From Zygnema cylindricum (lineage: Eukaryota > Streptophyta > Zygnematophyceae > Zygnematales > Zygnemataceae): a stretch of 55,346 nucleotides of DNA. The stretch's first letter is position 1, and each line of letters begins with the position of its first letter. The stretch is from assembly GCA_037447655.1 (NCBI GenBank), contig JBBHKE010000050.1, positions 188,964-244,309 of the forward strand, in the 5' to 3' direction. Below are positions 31,901 through 44,015 of this stretch, piece by piece. Under the pieces are notes generated by a model. That model saw nothing but the letters and a program-made list of their open reading frames with translations, had not been told where the DNA came from and made no database searches. Made by a program: the position numbers and the translations under genes.

Positions 31901-34080
31901 AAAGGTGTAGTTGCGGATAGTCTCTAGGGCTGACACTTGTTGAGGAAATATTGTTTTTCTCCTATTTCTGGTGGTCTTTTACCAAGCTCACAAGTGGAAT
32001 CTGCAAATTTTTTTATGATACCAAACATGTGATTCCCACTTTCAGAAAACTAAATTCAGCTAAGTTGTGAGAAATGCTTGGTAGATTTCTTTTCTACATT
32101 TGTCGCAGAAATAAATGTTTTTTTCACAATCAACCCACGTTTAGTTGCAAACGCAATGATCGACTGTGCTGTTCGTTTCACAAAGTTTGTGGCAGTTGTG
32201 CTTTTTCTCTTACGCAATCTCTCAATATTTAACTGCATCTTTTCTCATAGCAACCCTGTTGAGGCCAGGTTCACAATATCAGTGGTTACCACAGACTGTG
32301 TTTTTTCCATTAAATAAAAGATACTGATCTAATTGGCTACAAATATCTTATTGAAACCTTTAGTTTCCGATGAGCCCAATGTTTAGAACATGTTTTCCCG
32401 ATGTATTTTATCTACTATAAAGTGTAGAAAGGACAGCTTAATGAATAATTACTACGATAATGTGGCAGTACAATATGACGGGATGTTTTGGTGTTTGCCT
32501 AAAAGGTATAAATGTCTATAATTCAGCTTTTCTTAAGAGATGAAAAGATGAAAAGTGTTTCTGATTCAATTTTTTCTTTTTGCAGCCATTGAAGTGGGAG
32601 CTGAAAGTACAGCCAGGAGGTTGCAGTCCTCCAAGAGGAGGATTTAACCCCAATGATGCGAATCAGCAAATTCTCCCGGAAGATGATGTATTTGATCAGT
32701 ATGGAGGTAAGGGTTGGAAGGGGAAGGCTGATTTATGTTATATGTAGGGCTGTTTTATGAATGTAAATTTCATCTTTCGATGATCGTAAGAACTTTTTCC
32801 GTATATTTTTTTTACCGTGTATTTGTCGAATGTACGATTATAGGTATGCAGGAGAGGCGTTATGGATTTATCAATTTGTTTATTCGTTTGTTTGTATGAT
32901 ATCTATATGTATTTTCTTGTCTTTAGGTGGTTAGATCAAATAGACACGGATCAAATTCGTGTTTAGAATATTGACATTGTACCTGGGATGGGCTTATCTT
33001 TGGTTTTTTTCAGGGTTCCTTGAAGGAGATAAAGGAGACGAAGTAGTTCTTCCGGGGGATCTTTTAGAAAAGATATCAAAAAAGCGCAGGAAATTGGAGA
33101 TGCAAGAAGAGGATAGGAAGAGACGGAAAAAGGAGAAAAAGGAGAAGCGTAGGGCTCGACGAGCTGAGAGGAAAAAGGAAAGGCGGGATAGATTAGAATC
33201 GAAGAAAAAGTCAGAGAGAGAAAAGGAATCAGATGATAGTGAGACTTTGAGAAAAAGAAGACGGAGGGAGAGGAGTGAATCAGAGGACAACTCGAGCAGT
33301 AGCGATGATGAGAGTAGAAGAAACAGAAGGGAAAGGAGAAGGAAATGGAAGGGAGGAGACAATGTGAGGTCAGAGAAGGGCAAAAAGCAGAAGAGGGAGG
33401 AGGAGAGGGAGACGGATGATAGCCAAGATACTGAAGCAGCAGATGGGGGAAGGAGTAGAAAAAGAGGTAGAGGGAAAGATATGTCAAGTAGTGATGATAG
33501 TGAAGATAGGGAAGTTCGGAGAACCCATGAAAGTTTGTGGAATAAAGATCGTAAAGAAAGAGAGCACAGGGATAGAAGAGAAAAGAAAGAAAGAGTTGAA
33601 AGGCGAGAGGAGGAGAGAGGTGTGAGTATTGACAGTAGTGACAAGGATTTGAAAATTTCCAGTAGAAAGAATGGAATGAGAAGATCTTCGGAAGGGGATT
33701 TTGAAAGAAGGAAGGATGATAGTAGTAGGATTGAATCAAAAGTTGGGGAGGAAAATCATCACAGGAAAATGGAGAAGAAGGAGAGGAGTAATCGTAAGTC
33801 AAGCCACAGGAGAGAAGAAAGTAGAGAATATAGCACAAGTGGGAGTGACTCTGACAAAGATATTGGAGAAGATCGTTGGAGAGGCGGTGAAGAGAGTGGG
33901 GAGAAGGTAGATGACAGAAGAAATGGAAAGGATAGGAAAGGGAAAGACAGAGAGATTCGAAAATATGGTGATCGGGATGGTGAAAGGGGCGTTCGGGTAC
34001 ATAAGAGATTGGGAAGGGAAGAAGATAGGAGGAGGAGGAGGAGTTCTTCTACCGACTATAGTACAAGTGAGAGTGATTAA
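28999..34080 (+). CDS. CIR1-like (CBF1-interacting corepressor) zinc-knuckle nuclear protein
   Basis: Exons: 28999-29187, 29273-29323, 29835-29897, 30871-30987, 31458-31656, 32586-32706, 33014-34080 (TAA). The N-terminus has SGTAWSHNYLNQKPWHPLSY and PNQRRKWISEQMHAQKMK, the Cir_N domain. Exon 4 has KDVFGRTIATAEEFAELKNA; exon 5 has KPFGIEIRNVRCARCGAMGH and GDRECP, a CCHC-like knuckle aligned with human CIR1. Exon 6 has PPRGGFNPNDANQQI. The last exon is a long Lys/Arg/Glu/Ser tail like splicing-associated proteins. Exon 3 ends in phase 0 but exon 4 needs two preceding bases, so an exon of 3n+2 nt, expected to encode the FMY/PPGYN segment of plant homologues, is missing or unrecognised between 29898 and 30870. 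Likely a nuclear transcription or splicing factor; its role here is inferred from homology. Confidence 0.85.
29343..29612. repeat. degenerate CATCA/CACATCATAT array in CIR1-like intron 2
   Basis: Interspersed ATCACATCATAT and GCATCGCATC units, non-coding, fading out by about 29730. Confidence 0.75.
30070..30166. repeat. imperfect tandem duplication in CIR1-like intron 3
   Basis: Two roughly 45-bp units run from TTTTTTGTACA through TAGAATATATGAAGCTC, separated by an A-run. This is the intron expected to hold the missing exon. Confidence 0.6.
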
Positions 34081-34845
34081 AGGTGATCGTCTAAAGAGTG
34101 GGATAGTTCTGTTAAAAAGGAGACGGAAAACGAAGAATAAGACTAGTTAGGCACTAGTAAAGGCATCTATTTAGGCAGCAATTCCTTTCAAATTGTTTCT
34201 CAAGTTAAATTTTTCAACTTTTTAAAAGCAAACGAGTCTCATAACGAGTCAGTGATACTTGTACGGCTAGTTCTTTTCAGTCATGGGTTTTATTTTTTTT
34301 GTTCAGCAAGCTTTAGGAACCATCAAAATTTTTTACTTTTACGAAAGTGCGTACATATTCAATGCTTTGTTTTTAATGCCAACAAAAATGAGTGGTCCTG
34401 GTTTTTGGATTTTGAGTGTCCTATCAGAATCTTTTATTCTTGTGTTCACCCCGTGGTTGTGGAGAGGATATTCTATTGAAAGTGCAAATGTCGGTTTTTT
34501 TTTCAGTTTTGAATGAATCATGTGCGAGTTTTTTAACAGTACATAAGGACTTTTCATGGCAAGTAGCAAAATAAGAAGGCAAAGATTCATGTGTTTGTAT
34601 CCCAATTTCCTCGACTTACGACCTTCTTACGTTTGTACGGTACGGCTGTACTTTTCAGCGGAATAGTGCTCTCGCGTTTTCTGTCGCCCATATCATATTT
34701 CTTTGCAGTTGTAAGCACGGGAAAGCTCAAGTGAGAAATCTCCTTTAGAGTCTCTGAACATCCACACCTATTTCTGTTAGAGTAGACGAATGAGGCCATG
34801 GTACATGATTTTAATTAGAATTTGACTGAAAAGCCGCACAAACTA

Positions 34846-34960
34846 CACCGCTTGTCGTTATTAGTGTCAGAGTTTTCTCCGTGCACATTGTCCGATTGTC
34901 AACCGAACACCGCCAATAGGAAGGTGAGAATTTTGCCTACCAATAGCTGAACACGCTAAT
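34846..34960. repeat. solo end of the CACCGC-type TIR family
   Basis: Starting with TA then CACCGCTTGTCGTTATTAG, it resembles the end of the TA-flanked element at 48504. Following sequence (TTTCTCCGTGCACATTGTCC) resembles 45287-45330 and 49713-49750. No matching right end found. Confidence 0.5.
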
Positions 34961-35415
34961 TTTTAGTGCTCGATTTATTTGATCGTGCATATAATACATG
35001 GTTGACTTCAAAAGTTTCATAAAAAAACCTAAAAAAACCCCAAAGTAGAGAAAACACCATGCGTTTGAAAAGGCGTCCACTGACCCCAGTTTTTGTCTAC
35101 GAAGGTGGTGTGGGGCCAGTTTACTTTCCTATTCATTTCAAAATATTTTTCAGTTCACTCTGATCAACCATCAATTAGAGTCGTTGTATTTGCTAGTTTT
35201 TTATTTTCTCCGAGGACCGTCGTGGTTAAAACTTTTCTATCGGACGGTTGAAAATACACCACGCTTATCGCTTTTTTGTGAATGCATCATTCTGGTCCGA
35301 CTGCCACGGATGAGAATATGAGATGCCGTACACTTCCACTCCTCCGTACACTCATGGCTATTTAAAGTGAAGGACACTAATTCGGTGCCAGTTTCCATAG
35401 GCCGTCGAGTCCTTA

Positions 35416-36364
35416 GGGTACGTCCCCATGTAATCGGTACTTTGATAAAGTATTTTGGACTGTAGTAAGGATTCTCCGTACTACTTTGAAGAGCGTCCCT
35501 ATGTGCGAAAATGAAATCGGAACTTTGGAATGTGACGGTTGTAGACGTAGGTACAACTTGTGACGATTGAAGGCGACTACGAAACTTCCGACGATTGGTG
35601 ACGCCAACAAAAACAGCGACAGTGGTAGACGTCTAGATTTTTGTGAAATCGAAGATGTTTAGGGTTTGGTGATATTGTGACGTCACGCTCACTTGTGACA
35701 ACGTCGACGTCACTGATTCAATAACTTTCTGCCATGGTTTTCCGATTTCGTTTTTTCTACTTTTCTCGCTCGACTTGCCATTAAAAAAAAAACCTAAAAA
35801 TTGTCAAAAATAATATTTTTAAAATATCTTTCATTTTATACCAATATTGTCGTCTCTCATTCTAAAAAGTGTGAGATAAAAGCGATGGTGTGAGAGGGAG
35901 AGGGGAGAGGCGACGACGGCGCAAAATTTTGCAAAGGACCCCATGAATGAAAGTGGAGGTCCGAGACCCCTGCAGATTTTTTCCGTACATGCGCGTGACG
36001 GGCACGGAGAAAAATAGCGAGGACTCTCCTTCGTCCTAAAATTTTCACACTCTTGTGGCGCGTGCGTGGGTCATTTTTCATTCGCTGTTTGGGCGGTACT
36101 TGAACTAAAATCACCCCCTCGAGGTGATTTTGGATGAAGTTTTTTTTTGGGCTGGATTCTCTTGCCCGGGGGTCGAAAAGGGGAAAACGCCAAAATGCGT
36201 TCACATGACGACAAATACGCCGTACATCCAAAGTATGAATTGACGTTTACTTTACTTTGGTAAAAATGATTTTCTCGTACGGCTAAAGTTTTTGTCAAAG
36301 TTCCCTGAATTTTTGGGCAAAAAGACAGAGAAAAGTAGATACTTTAATACACGGGGACGTACCC
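35416..36364. mobile_element. PIF/Harbinger-like MITE (949 bp)
   Basis: Ends GGGTACGTCCCCATGTA and its complement (TACACGGGGACGTACCC), with similar sequence continuing inward (ACTTTGATAAAGTA versus AGTAGATACTTTAA). Flanked by TTA at 35413-35415 and 36365-36367, the 3-bp target duplication of PIF/Harbinger. No transposase frame; short ORFs inside are spurious. It sits about 0.3 kb upstream of the MsrB start. Confidence 0.8.
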
Positions 36365-36476
36365 TTATTATTGAATATTAATAGATTTTGGCATTTTGCT
36401 AACATTGATATATGAACGGTTTAAAGCTGTCCACGTCACCTATATTACAAATAGATTTGATAAACCTAAACGTGGT

Positions 36477-36571
36477 GTACGGTGCTGTACTTCAGAACCT
36501 TCTCCTTCCCGAGGCATCCTCTAAGTGTCGTACATACGCTCTACGTACGTGTTGATCGTACATAATCGTAC
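36477..36571. promoter_or_regulatory. GTAC-motif cluster upstream of MsrB
   Basis: Six GTAC tetranucleotides in 95 bases (36477, 36487, 36530, 36545, 36558, 36568), 120-215 bases before the ATG. GTAC is the core bound by SBP-domain copper-response factors (CRR1/SPL7) in green plants. Similar clusters precede the CIR1-like gene and the minus-strand gene, so a general promoter motif is equally possible. Confidence 0.4.
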
Positions 36572-36689
36572 AGTCGTATGTTCATACACATACAAAGGAC
36601 AGAAGTAAAGACAGGAAGCAGAGGCAGAAGGAGCGCATATTTTCTTCGTTTGAACAAGTTGCCTTTTTGTGTGGATTATAAATCAGGAA

Positions 36690-38509
36690 ATGGCTTCAAT
36701 TTTTTGTACAACTGCTGTAAAACCAATTTCTTCTCTCACTTCATCTTCAATTGTGTCTTCAGATTCCGCAAGTAAAGCAGTGAAAAACATCTCCGTCAGG
36801 TTTTGTAACACGCTCAACACAGGCAACTTTTTTGCTCCCTCCAGATTTTCCGTCGCTGTTAAGAAGCCAATCAGCCAGAGTAGAGTCTTATCAGTTCGAA
36901 GTATGGCTACATCTGTCAGCAAAACTGACGAGGAGTGGAGAGCAATTTTAAATCCAGAACAGTTTCGTATTCTTCGACAGAAAGGAACCGAGTAAGTTTT
37001 GTTGTTTGTTTGCCTTGTGAGTTGTTCTTAAAAGCTTCGGATTTTTTGTTGTATATTGACAGATATTTAGATGCAAAATCTGAAGTTGAAGCAAATCACT
37101 GGCGAAAGTTTGTTCTGTTTCAATGAAACCTAGTGTTTGACCAAGTGACTTGCTGCATAATTTGTACAGAAAAAACTGCATGGAGGGGAGAGAAGCTCTT
37201 GAAGCTCTGAATTCACAGTGCATTTATTTTGGTTTTTTTTGCTCATTTTAGTAACCTTGCTGAGTAGAAATTCGACATGAGTCTCGTTTACTTGGCAGTG
37301 GAAATTTAAGTGTAATTGAGGAATTGACTTCAATATTTGTTTAACACGCTTCTAGCTTATTTACCTGTATACTTTTTCTGTAATCTCTTTTGTATCCTGT
37401 GTCTTGCCTTAAACTGTGTTTTATCTTTTTTTCTTTTTAACACTAAAAAAGCCAAATTTTATTGCCAAACCCTCATTCTCTCTCTTCGTTCTCTCTTTCT
37501 CTTTTCTCTCTTCCTCTCTTTCTCTCTTTCTCTTTTTTCTTTTCTCTTTTCTCTTTTCTCTTCTCTTTTCTTTCTCTTTCTTTGCGAGCTTCCTCTGACT
37601 CTGTGCAAATTTTTTTCTGAATATTGCAGGTACCCTGGCACTGGCAAGTATAACAAGACCTATGAGGATGGCGTGTATACATGTGCGGGATGTGGAACAC
37701 CTCTATATAAATCCACAACTAAGTTCAATTCTGGCTGTGGATGGCCTGCCTTCTTTGATGGAATTCCAGGAGCAATCAACCGCAATGTGAGGAAATCCTT
37801 CCTCTGTTCCTACATTTTTTCTTTGGCAGGTCTTTCCTTGCAAACTTTGGTTTTAAGTCATTCTTGGTTTATATCCTTAAAAACTTTCTCAGTTCAAATT
37901 AATGTGAGAGTCTGTAATCTGCTGGAGACTGGCTGCTTAAGGTACTGATGTTATTCTGTGTTCGAAAACCCGATTGGAGTCAAAGTCAAAGTGATTTTTC
38001 CATGATTCGTGAAAAATGGTGTTTGCTAATACTAATGGATTTTGTTATCCTTTTTGTTCTGTTTTTTGGTGGTAGTCAGCTGTTTAAAATGTAGTTTAAA
38101 TATTCCAGCCCCAGCCTGGTCAGATGTTATGCAAAGACATGTTTTTTGTCATTTAAAGTGATTTTCCATAAATGAATTTCTTTGCAGCACTTTCAGAAGA
38201 GACATCTTTTTTTCCCTTGCCTGTTGTCCAACCTAGATTTTCACATGTCTTTTCATTTTCAGCGGCTTGAGATCTGTGCTTTTTGTTTCTTTTGTTCTTA
38301 TTTTTAAGTGATTGATTAGGGTTTGGAAATGCTTTCCTGTTTTTTTAATACAGGTTGATTCTGATGGGAGAAGAATAGAAATTACATGCAATGCATGTGG
38401 AGGACATTTGGGCCACGTTTTTAAAGGGGAAGGCTTTCCTACTCCGACTGATGAACGACATTGTGTAAATAGCATTTCGTTAAATTTTACTCCAGGGAAT
38501 GCACAGTAG
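36690..38509 (+). CDS. MSRB: peptide methionine-R-sulfoxide reductase B, probably plastidial
   Basis: Exons 36690-36991, 37630-37786 and 38354-38509 (TAG) give 204 residues. MsrB reduces methionine-R-sulfoxide in proteins. Residues 1 to about 70 are Ser/Thr/Lys-rich with few acids, like a chloroplast transit peptide; the mature domain begins near [20 protein letters not shown]. Two zinc CxxC pairs are seen, in TCAGCG and [10 protein letters not shown]. Resolving-type Cys lies in [13 protein letters not shown]; the catalytic Cys is in [10 protein letters not shown]. The pattern is the thiol (not selenocysteine) type. The start is chosen at the second in-frame Met, because the upstream Met (36669) adds only seven residues. 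Intron 1 contains a CT-rich run. Length is usual for plant plastid MsrB. Confidence 0.95.
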
Positions 38510-39594
38510 TAAAAGCAGTGTTCACCTTAAAAGGGAAGAGCGTTACCTAGTTATTGAAGGATAGATTGTATTCAAAATTTCCAAGTAGTTTATTTTGGTG
38601 AAGCTAGTCTGCTTAGCATATTGCTCGGGGTGGAGTTTCATGTGCATCGATATGTAAACATATTTTATTAATACTATTTTTGTTCTGCGTCAATTTGTTA
38701 TCATATTAATTTTCAGTTTCTTTCCATTCCGTGTTTTCCTTTTTCTTGTTTGTTTATTATTTTGTTGAAGCGAGGCACACTGGTTATTTCGTCTCTGTCA
38801 ATACTCTGGCGCATACAATAAAGTATGATATAATTAGAAATTTGTACACTTGCAATCATAATATGTTGTTCACCGCAACATATATATGTTTATGCGCGCT
38901 TTTCACTTCACTTGAAAACAAACAGAGACATGAAATACACAAAATCTTGACAGCCTCATGAAGTTTGACTCCCAAAGTTCTGTCTTTACAAATGTCCCGG
39001 TTGTACAGGCGCTTACGCATTTCTAAGGAGGATAAGTTCAATTCCTCTTTGTTAAAAACTGAAACTTCACACTGATGACACTTGAGATGACTTAAAAGCT
39101 TAATGGTTTTAAATGCTGTGATGTCTCACATGGATGGCTTTCTTTCTGTACATGAGTTGCTAGAAACAGACAACATGAGATGAAAAGAAAGTATCACGCT
39201 CTGTAAAAAATTACATAAGAAAAAGCAGCAAATTGAATTAAAAAAGGCGATGGTAAACCATCTTGAGTCTGAAGGTACAAAAGGGGTGGCATGGCCAAAA
39301 CTGAGACTGACTGTTTACAAATTTCAGTTTTCCATCTCTACCCTGCAAGATTCTCAATTGCAGGGGAAAACAGATCCACCATAAAGGAATTCTCTTGCTG
39401 AATGGATGATTAATGCTCTTTTCCTTATCTACAAATTGTTCAAGCTCCCTCTTTTTTCTGATATTCACCAAGAGGATTTTTATGCTTGAAGAAGATGATA
39501 TCAAATTCATAAGAGACGAAAATAACTAGTAGGCTGCATTCTCATTCATCTGATGTACCACACTGCAAGTCAGTTTATCCTCACTTTCTGTCAG
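38510..39594. other. 3' flank of MsrB and intergenic region
   Basis: No supported gene. AATAAA at 38817-38822 could serve MsrB polyadenylation. The converging minus-strand gene ends at 39595. Confidence 0.4.
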
Positions 39595-40335
39595 TTAAGC
39601 AGTCTGACATAGATTCCCATTTCTTATATCATGGTCTTGACTATCCACATGCTTTTCAAACTGAAACAGATTCCATCTCTCTACCAGACTGTATACGTCA
39701 CTTTGCGATTTCTCCAGAGTAATTGTCCTCTGCAATGTATCAAATGTGTGTACAGATGCTTCCCCGCATATTAAGTTTGAGTCACATCTCATTTTGCAGG
39801 TCTGCAAATTGAACTGACTCTGAACTTCACGTTCTTTATCCTTTCGTAGATTGTCAAAATCTTTTCCAAGTGTCATCAAAATTCTCTCGACCAGTTTCGA
39901 CGGACTCTTCGATGGCAACAACTTGTTAGTTTTTCCGTTTTCCTTGTCCATTTCTTCATGTCCACCACCTTGCCTTCCTCTCTCTCCTTCCCCCTCTTCC
40001 GCTCTCTTTCTTGCTCTTTCTCTCCTTGCTACAATTTGAATTGCTCTATTTCTAGTGAGACGAGCTTGGTGTCGCAACATGATTGGATTGTCCGACTTTT
40101 CAGGCAGTTTTTTCCAGTCATGTTTCCTACGGTTTACCAAAAACCAAGAATTTTCTCCATTATCGGTAGGTTTATCAGTAACAGCCAGCTTTTTCTCGTT
40201 TGTACTTGAATATTCTCCATTTATTTCATCTGTAATCAAATTATATTTACTTAAAACATCTGTTAGTGTTTTTTCTCCGCATGTGCCTGTCGAATTAAGA
40301 TGAATCTTTTCCAAAACGTCCATCGTCTTCCCCAT
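39595..40335 (-). CDS. hypothetical 246-residue protein, single exon
   Basis: An uninterrupted frame of 246 codons, the longest unexplained non-repetitive ORF in the window. Composition is hydrophilic: a Thr/Asn-rich N-terminus (MGKTMDVLEKIHLNSTG), a strongly basic middle (RNRAIQIVARRERARKRAEE) followed by a Gly-rich stretch, and KLVERILMTLGKDFDNLRKD, probably helical. No membrane segment or signal peptide. I do not recognise a family. GTAC motifs upstream at about 40669-40705 and the clean frame argue for a real gene; it could also be one exon of a larger gene. Confidence 0.55.
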   Translation of the reverse strand: MGKTMDVLEKIHLNSTGTCGEKTLTDVLSKYNLITDEINGEYSSTNEKKLAVTDKPTDNGENSWFLVNRRKHDWKKLPEKSDNPIMLRHQARLTRNRAIQIVARRERARKRAEEGEGERGRQGGGHEEMDKENGKTNKLLPSKSPSKLVERILMTLGKDFDNLRKDKEREVQSQFNLQTCKMRCDSNLICGEASVHTFDTLQRTITLEKSQSDVYSLVERWNLFQFEKHVDSQDHDIRNGNLCQTA

Positions 40336-43300
40336 TTTATTTTTATGATTTTTCTAATTTGTTGAAACAGATAAGTCTCTAACAACTCTGTTCTAACCTC
40401 CAATATGCCGCATCATTTCTTTTGTACATTTCTCTTTTTTATTTTCTATTAAAGAGCGGTAATTCTCTTTTTAAAAAATAAATTTCAAAGAAGCTGGAAA
40501 TAACCTGATACGTATTTTAAATATCAGCCGATAATGAAAAATAGAAACAAAAACACAAAACGAAGAAGTTCAGAAGTGCCCTTTCTATGCATTTTTTCCA
40601 TCTCCGATAAACATAGTTTCTCGCCTATGTAATTTATATTGCTGTAAAGTGAAAACCATTGATACGTGACCGTACTTTCTGGTTTCCGTACATATTTGTA
40701 CCTTCTCGGCTTCACGCTATAAAAAACCTTAATGCCAAATCCTTAGCTGTTGTAAATACTTCATATGTGTGGCTCTGAGATATCCACGTCTGACCAGATT
40801 TACGTTTCACGCTAAGCTGTTCGCGTCAGCTGTTGTGGTTAACGCAGTTTATATTCCCGTAACGTAACTTCTGTAACGGCTTCTGTACGTTTCTTCTCAT
40901 TTGGCCGGCGGGAATTTAGTTGTTAGCACAAATTCCATAAACAGTCACAGCGACTTCGAATTCAGCGATACTACTGGTTCGCAACTTCCGAGGAATGGTA
41001 GCTAGTCAAATCGACGGTGATCGACGGCCGTCGGTTCCTCGCGATTTTTGGAACCGCCGCAAGTCGTAAACCTGGGGTAAAGTGGTAAACACATTTGACA
41101 AGCATAATTCCAAATTGGAAATTTGGATTTTTGCAATGTCGATTTTGGCGGTAAACCGTGACTCGCTAATTCGCCATTCTCCGTAATGTCCGCAATCCAA
41201 TCAGTCTTGGTTGTTAATGGTACCCCCCTGAACTTGCTGTTATTTCAGCGTTTAAACCATACTTTGAAACTGTTTGCATCCGTTTAGCTTCAAAATTGTG
41301 CAAAAACACTAAATGAGTTTGCGTACAGCTTAGTGTATGTCATTATGACCTTACTAATGTATTTTTTTTATTCTCGACAGGATTTCATATCGAGCTCAAA
41401 TCCTTAAAACTAATTAAATCTTGGAAGGAATGACCTAATGACTTTTGTTTTGACATAGCATTCGAACAATAATTGTGATGCGTGCTTATTTGGATTCCAT
41501 AGTTAGCTATGAGAAATCAATGACATTTTAATTTCAGCCTCTCAATGGATGTTTAATTTCAACATCGACCATTGAATATGTAAAATTCCAATAATGGTCA
41601 AGTTGATAAAATGGAATTTAAATTCATATCGACAAAACACCGTTTAACAACAAATTTATAATATGTTTACAACATTGGTATACATGTGAAGGGAATAACA
41701 ATGAAAATTATACAACATGTGCACCTCAATATTATCAAATTTAGTACATATACTTTTGTATTTACCGGTTAAAAAGACCCCCAAAAGTCATGACAGTTAA
41801 AACGGTCTTATAGTAATATTTAAATATATAATATTTGATTACTTTAACCGGATGATATCAACACTGGTCTAACCACTGGACTGGAAATAATAAAGGATCT
41901 CATGTCGTCTATATATGGTATTGATTCAATGTTGGTATTGTTCGCGCCTTATGATAATTTCAAATTTGGGTAAGATAAACACAACAAATATCAAACCAAA
42001 ACAGAAAGTTTTTATTTATAACTTACAATGACTAACTTACAAGGGTACAAACTATGTCTAAAAACAAACATTTTTTCACCACCAATCAAGTCAAAAACAA
42101 TACAAAAAAAGCACGCTCATGGCCCTCATCTTAAGGCTAAATTGCCCCAATGACCAAATAATCATATGTGTGCACACCTAACGTGAAAACATCTCGACCG
42201 CCATCTACCACTGTGCTTTGTCGAGTGAGGGCCAAAGCTTGGGCTCGTTGAAGGGGGACATAGGCGCACTGCCAGTAGAAAACAAATAGGAGAATTGGAG
42301 GCGGGCTTCTATTTCCTTGAGCTTCAAACGTTTGATGAGAGCAACCACAAACGAAATTTGTAAAAAATGGAATACAATGCCTTGAAGATCTCAAGCGCAA
42401 AGGGTATAAAATTGTCAACGTTGATATGCAATTCAAGGTGTGACAAACAATCTTGTATGGTTTACTAGCACTACGTCATTACGAATTTATATTCGCACCA
42501 TGTTAAAATAACTGGTCCCTTGAGGATTACCCACTTTATCAACAAACCATGATGGTAAACCATATGAGTCCATTGGAACAAAAAGAGGCAATAATCCAAA
42601 AACTTAAAATATTTCATGTTGAGGGAAGGAGACAAAACGGAAAAGCAAGGCAAAAACAACAAACGCACAAAGAAACGACAGGTAAAACTAAGACCTCAAA
42701 AAAGCAACAAACCCTTGGGGTAAGACCCAAAAGAACGCAAAAACCAAAATGATTAAACTAAATCCCAACATAACTAAAAATCTAAGAAAAGCACCCTCGT
42801 AAGTCCCCAAATCCTAAGGGAGCACGAGGAGGGAATTTTGGAACACGCGAAAGATCCATAACTGCAATAGACGATTGAAAAAGGATAGTAGCTTGCACTC
42901 GGTGTAAAGCCATTGGTAAACATTGATGATAAAAAGAAACAAAGACCGACGCACAAGGGCTCTAAGGTCCTCGACGCTCGAACGAACGTCGACCACAAGC
43001 ATTAAGAAACCCGTCCAAAGCCACACCCAAACAACCAAATATCTCGACCGCCATCGATAAAAAGCCATCGATAACATCCTGGTCGGCATATATTCGAAAA
43101 CATTTGAGTTAATGTTAACCACCCAAATAACACAAAGTTCAAGACAAAGTATTGCTTAATGAGCATTTTACATACTAGTTTATATCCCTTGTGTCTCTTA
43201 AAACTCCGATTTGTATTTTTTTTCCATAAACTATACATTTTGAAGAATGGGCAACCAAACAACCAAGTCCAAAACAATAATGAAAGAATAATATTAATAG

Positions 43301-43824
43301 AAGGATGTATTTGATATTTGTTTGATATTTGTTTTATACATCGTTTAAAAACAAAAGTAACAAATTACATACAAGAAGTTTTGCTAAAATCATGCTCGAG
43401 TGCACAAATGCATTTTTTTTTGTATAATTTGACTGCAAAAACAAATCAAATCTTTGGTTTTTGTCGTCGTGAATAAGAGTAAAACACGACTAGCAATCCC
43501 GATAAAATAATGTTGCGCTTGTGTTAAAATGACACCATAAAGATACTAATTGACTTGCGAATCTATGTACCGTTTCTTTCTAAGATATACAACCATGGAA
43601 ACGTACATAGGCTGTTTCTCTAGGATGTCCTTTAGAAGCAACGACTAAATAATGATTTATTAATGAAGAAAAAATGAAGGTAAAATGAAGTCATCAAACA
43701 GTAATTTGTAACCTAAAAGTAAATGAGACATAATCTCCAAATGTTGAAGCAAATGTTTCTCTTCATATCTACGCCCAAAATTTGGCAATGAGTAACAAAA
43801 AAAACCAGTCTTTAAAATCCCGAA
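40336..43824. other. intergenic, mostly featureless AT-rich DNA
   Basis: The promoter side of the minus-strand gene (40336-40900) carries several GTAC motifs. 42130-43280 holds two minus-strand pieces sharing a DGGRD motif (around 42190 and 43050), perhaps remnants of one repeat. Nothing else is supported. Confidence 0.4.
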
Positions 43825-44015
43825 GTATTTGTTTTAAACCCTCCCACAAATCCTAACTCAAATTCCAAAACCCAATCCAAATACAAAACCTCACAACACT
43901 TATGAGTATTAAACATCTTATTCAAACCCACTCCTACTTACTCAATCCCACTTACTCCCTCACAAAACAATACTCATTTTCTAAAAGAAACACAACTCGA
44001 TTCGACACTCCAAAC

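Noticed and set aside
32963-33838. 291-residue and 216-residue minus-strand ORFs
   Set aside because: Shadows of the KE/RS-rich last exon of the CIR1-like gene; the Ser/Phe/Leu composition is the complement of Lys/Arg/Glu codons.
42137-43277. Minus-strand ORFs of 64-102 residues
   Set aside because: Short, overlapping, no splice logic; the shared DGGRD motif is too small to support a gene.
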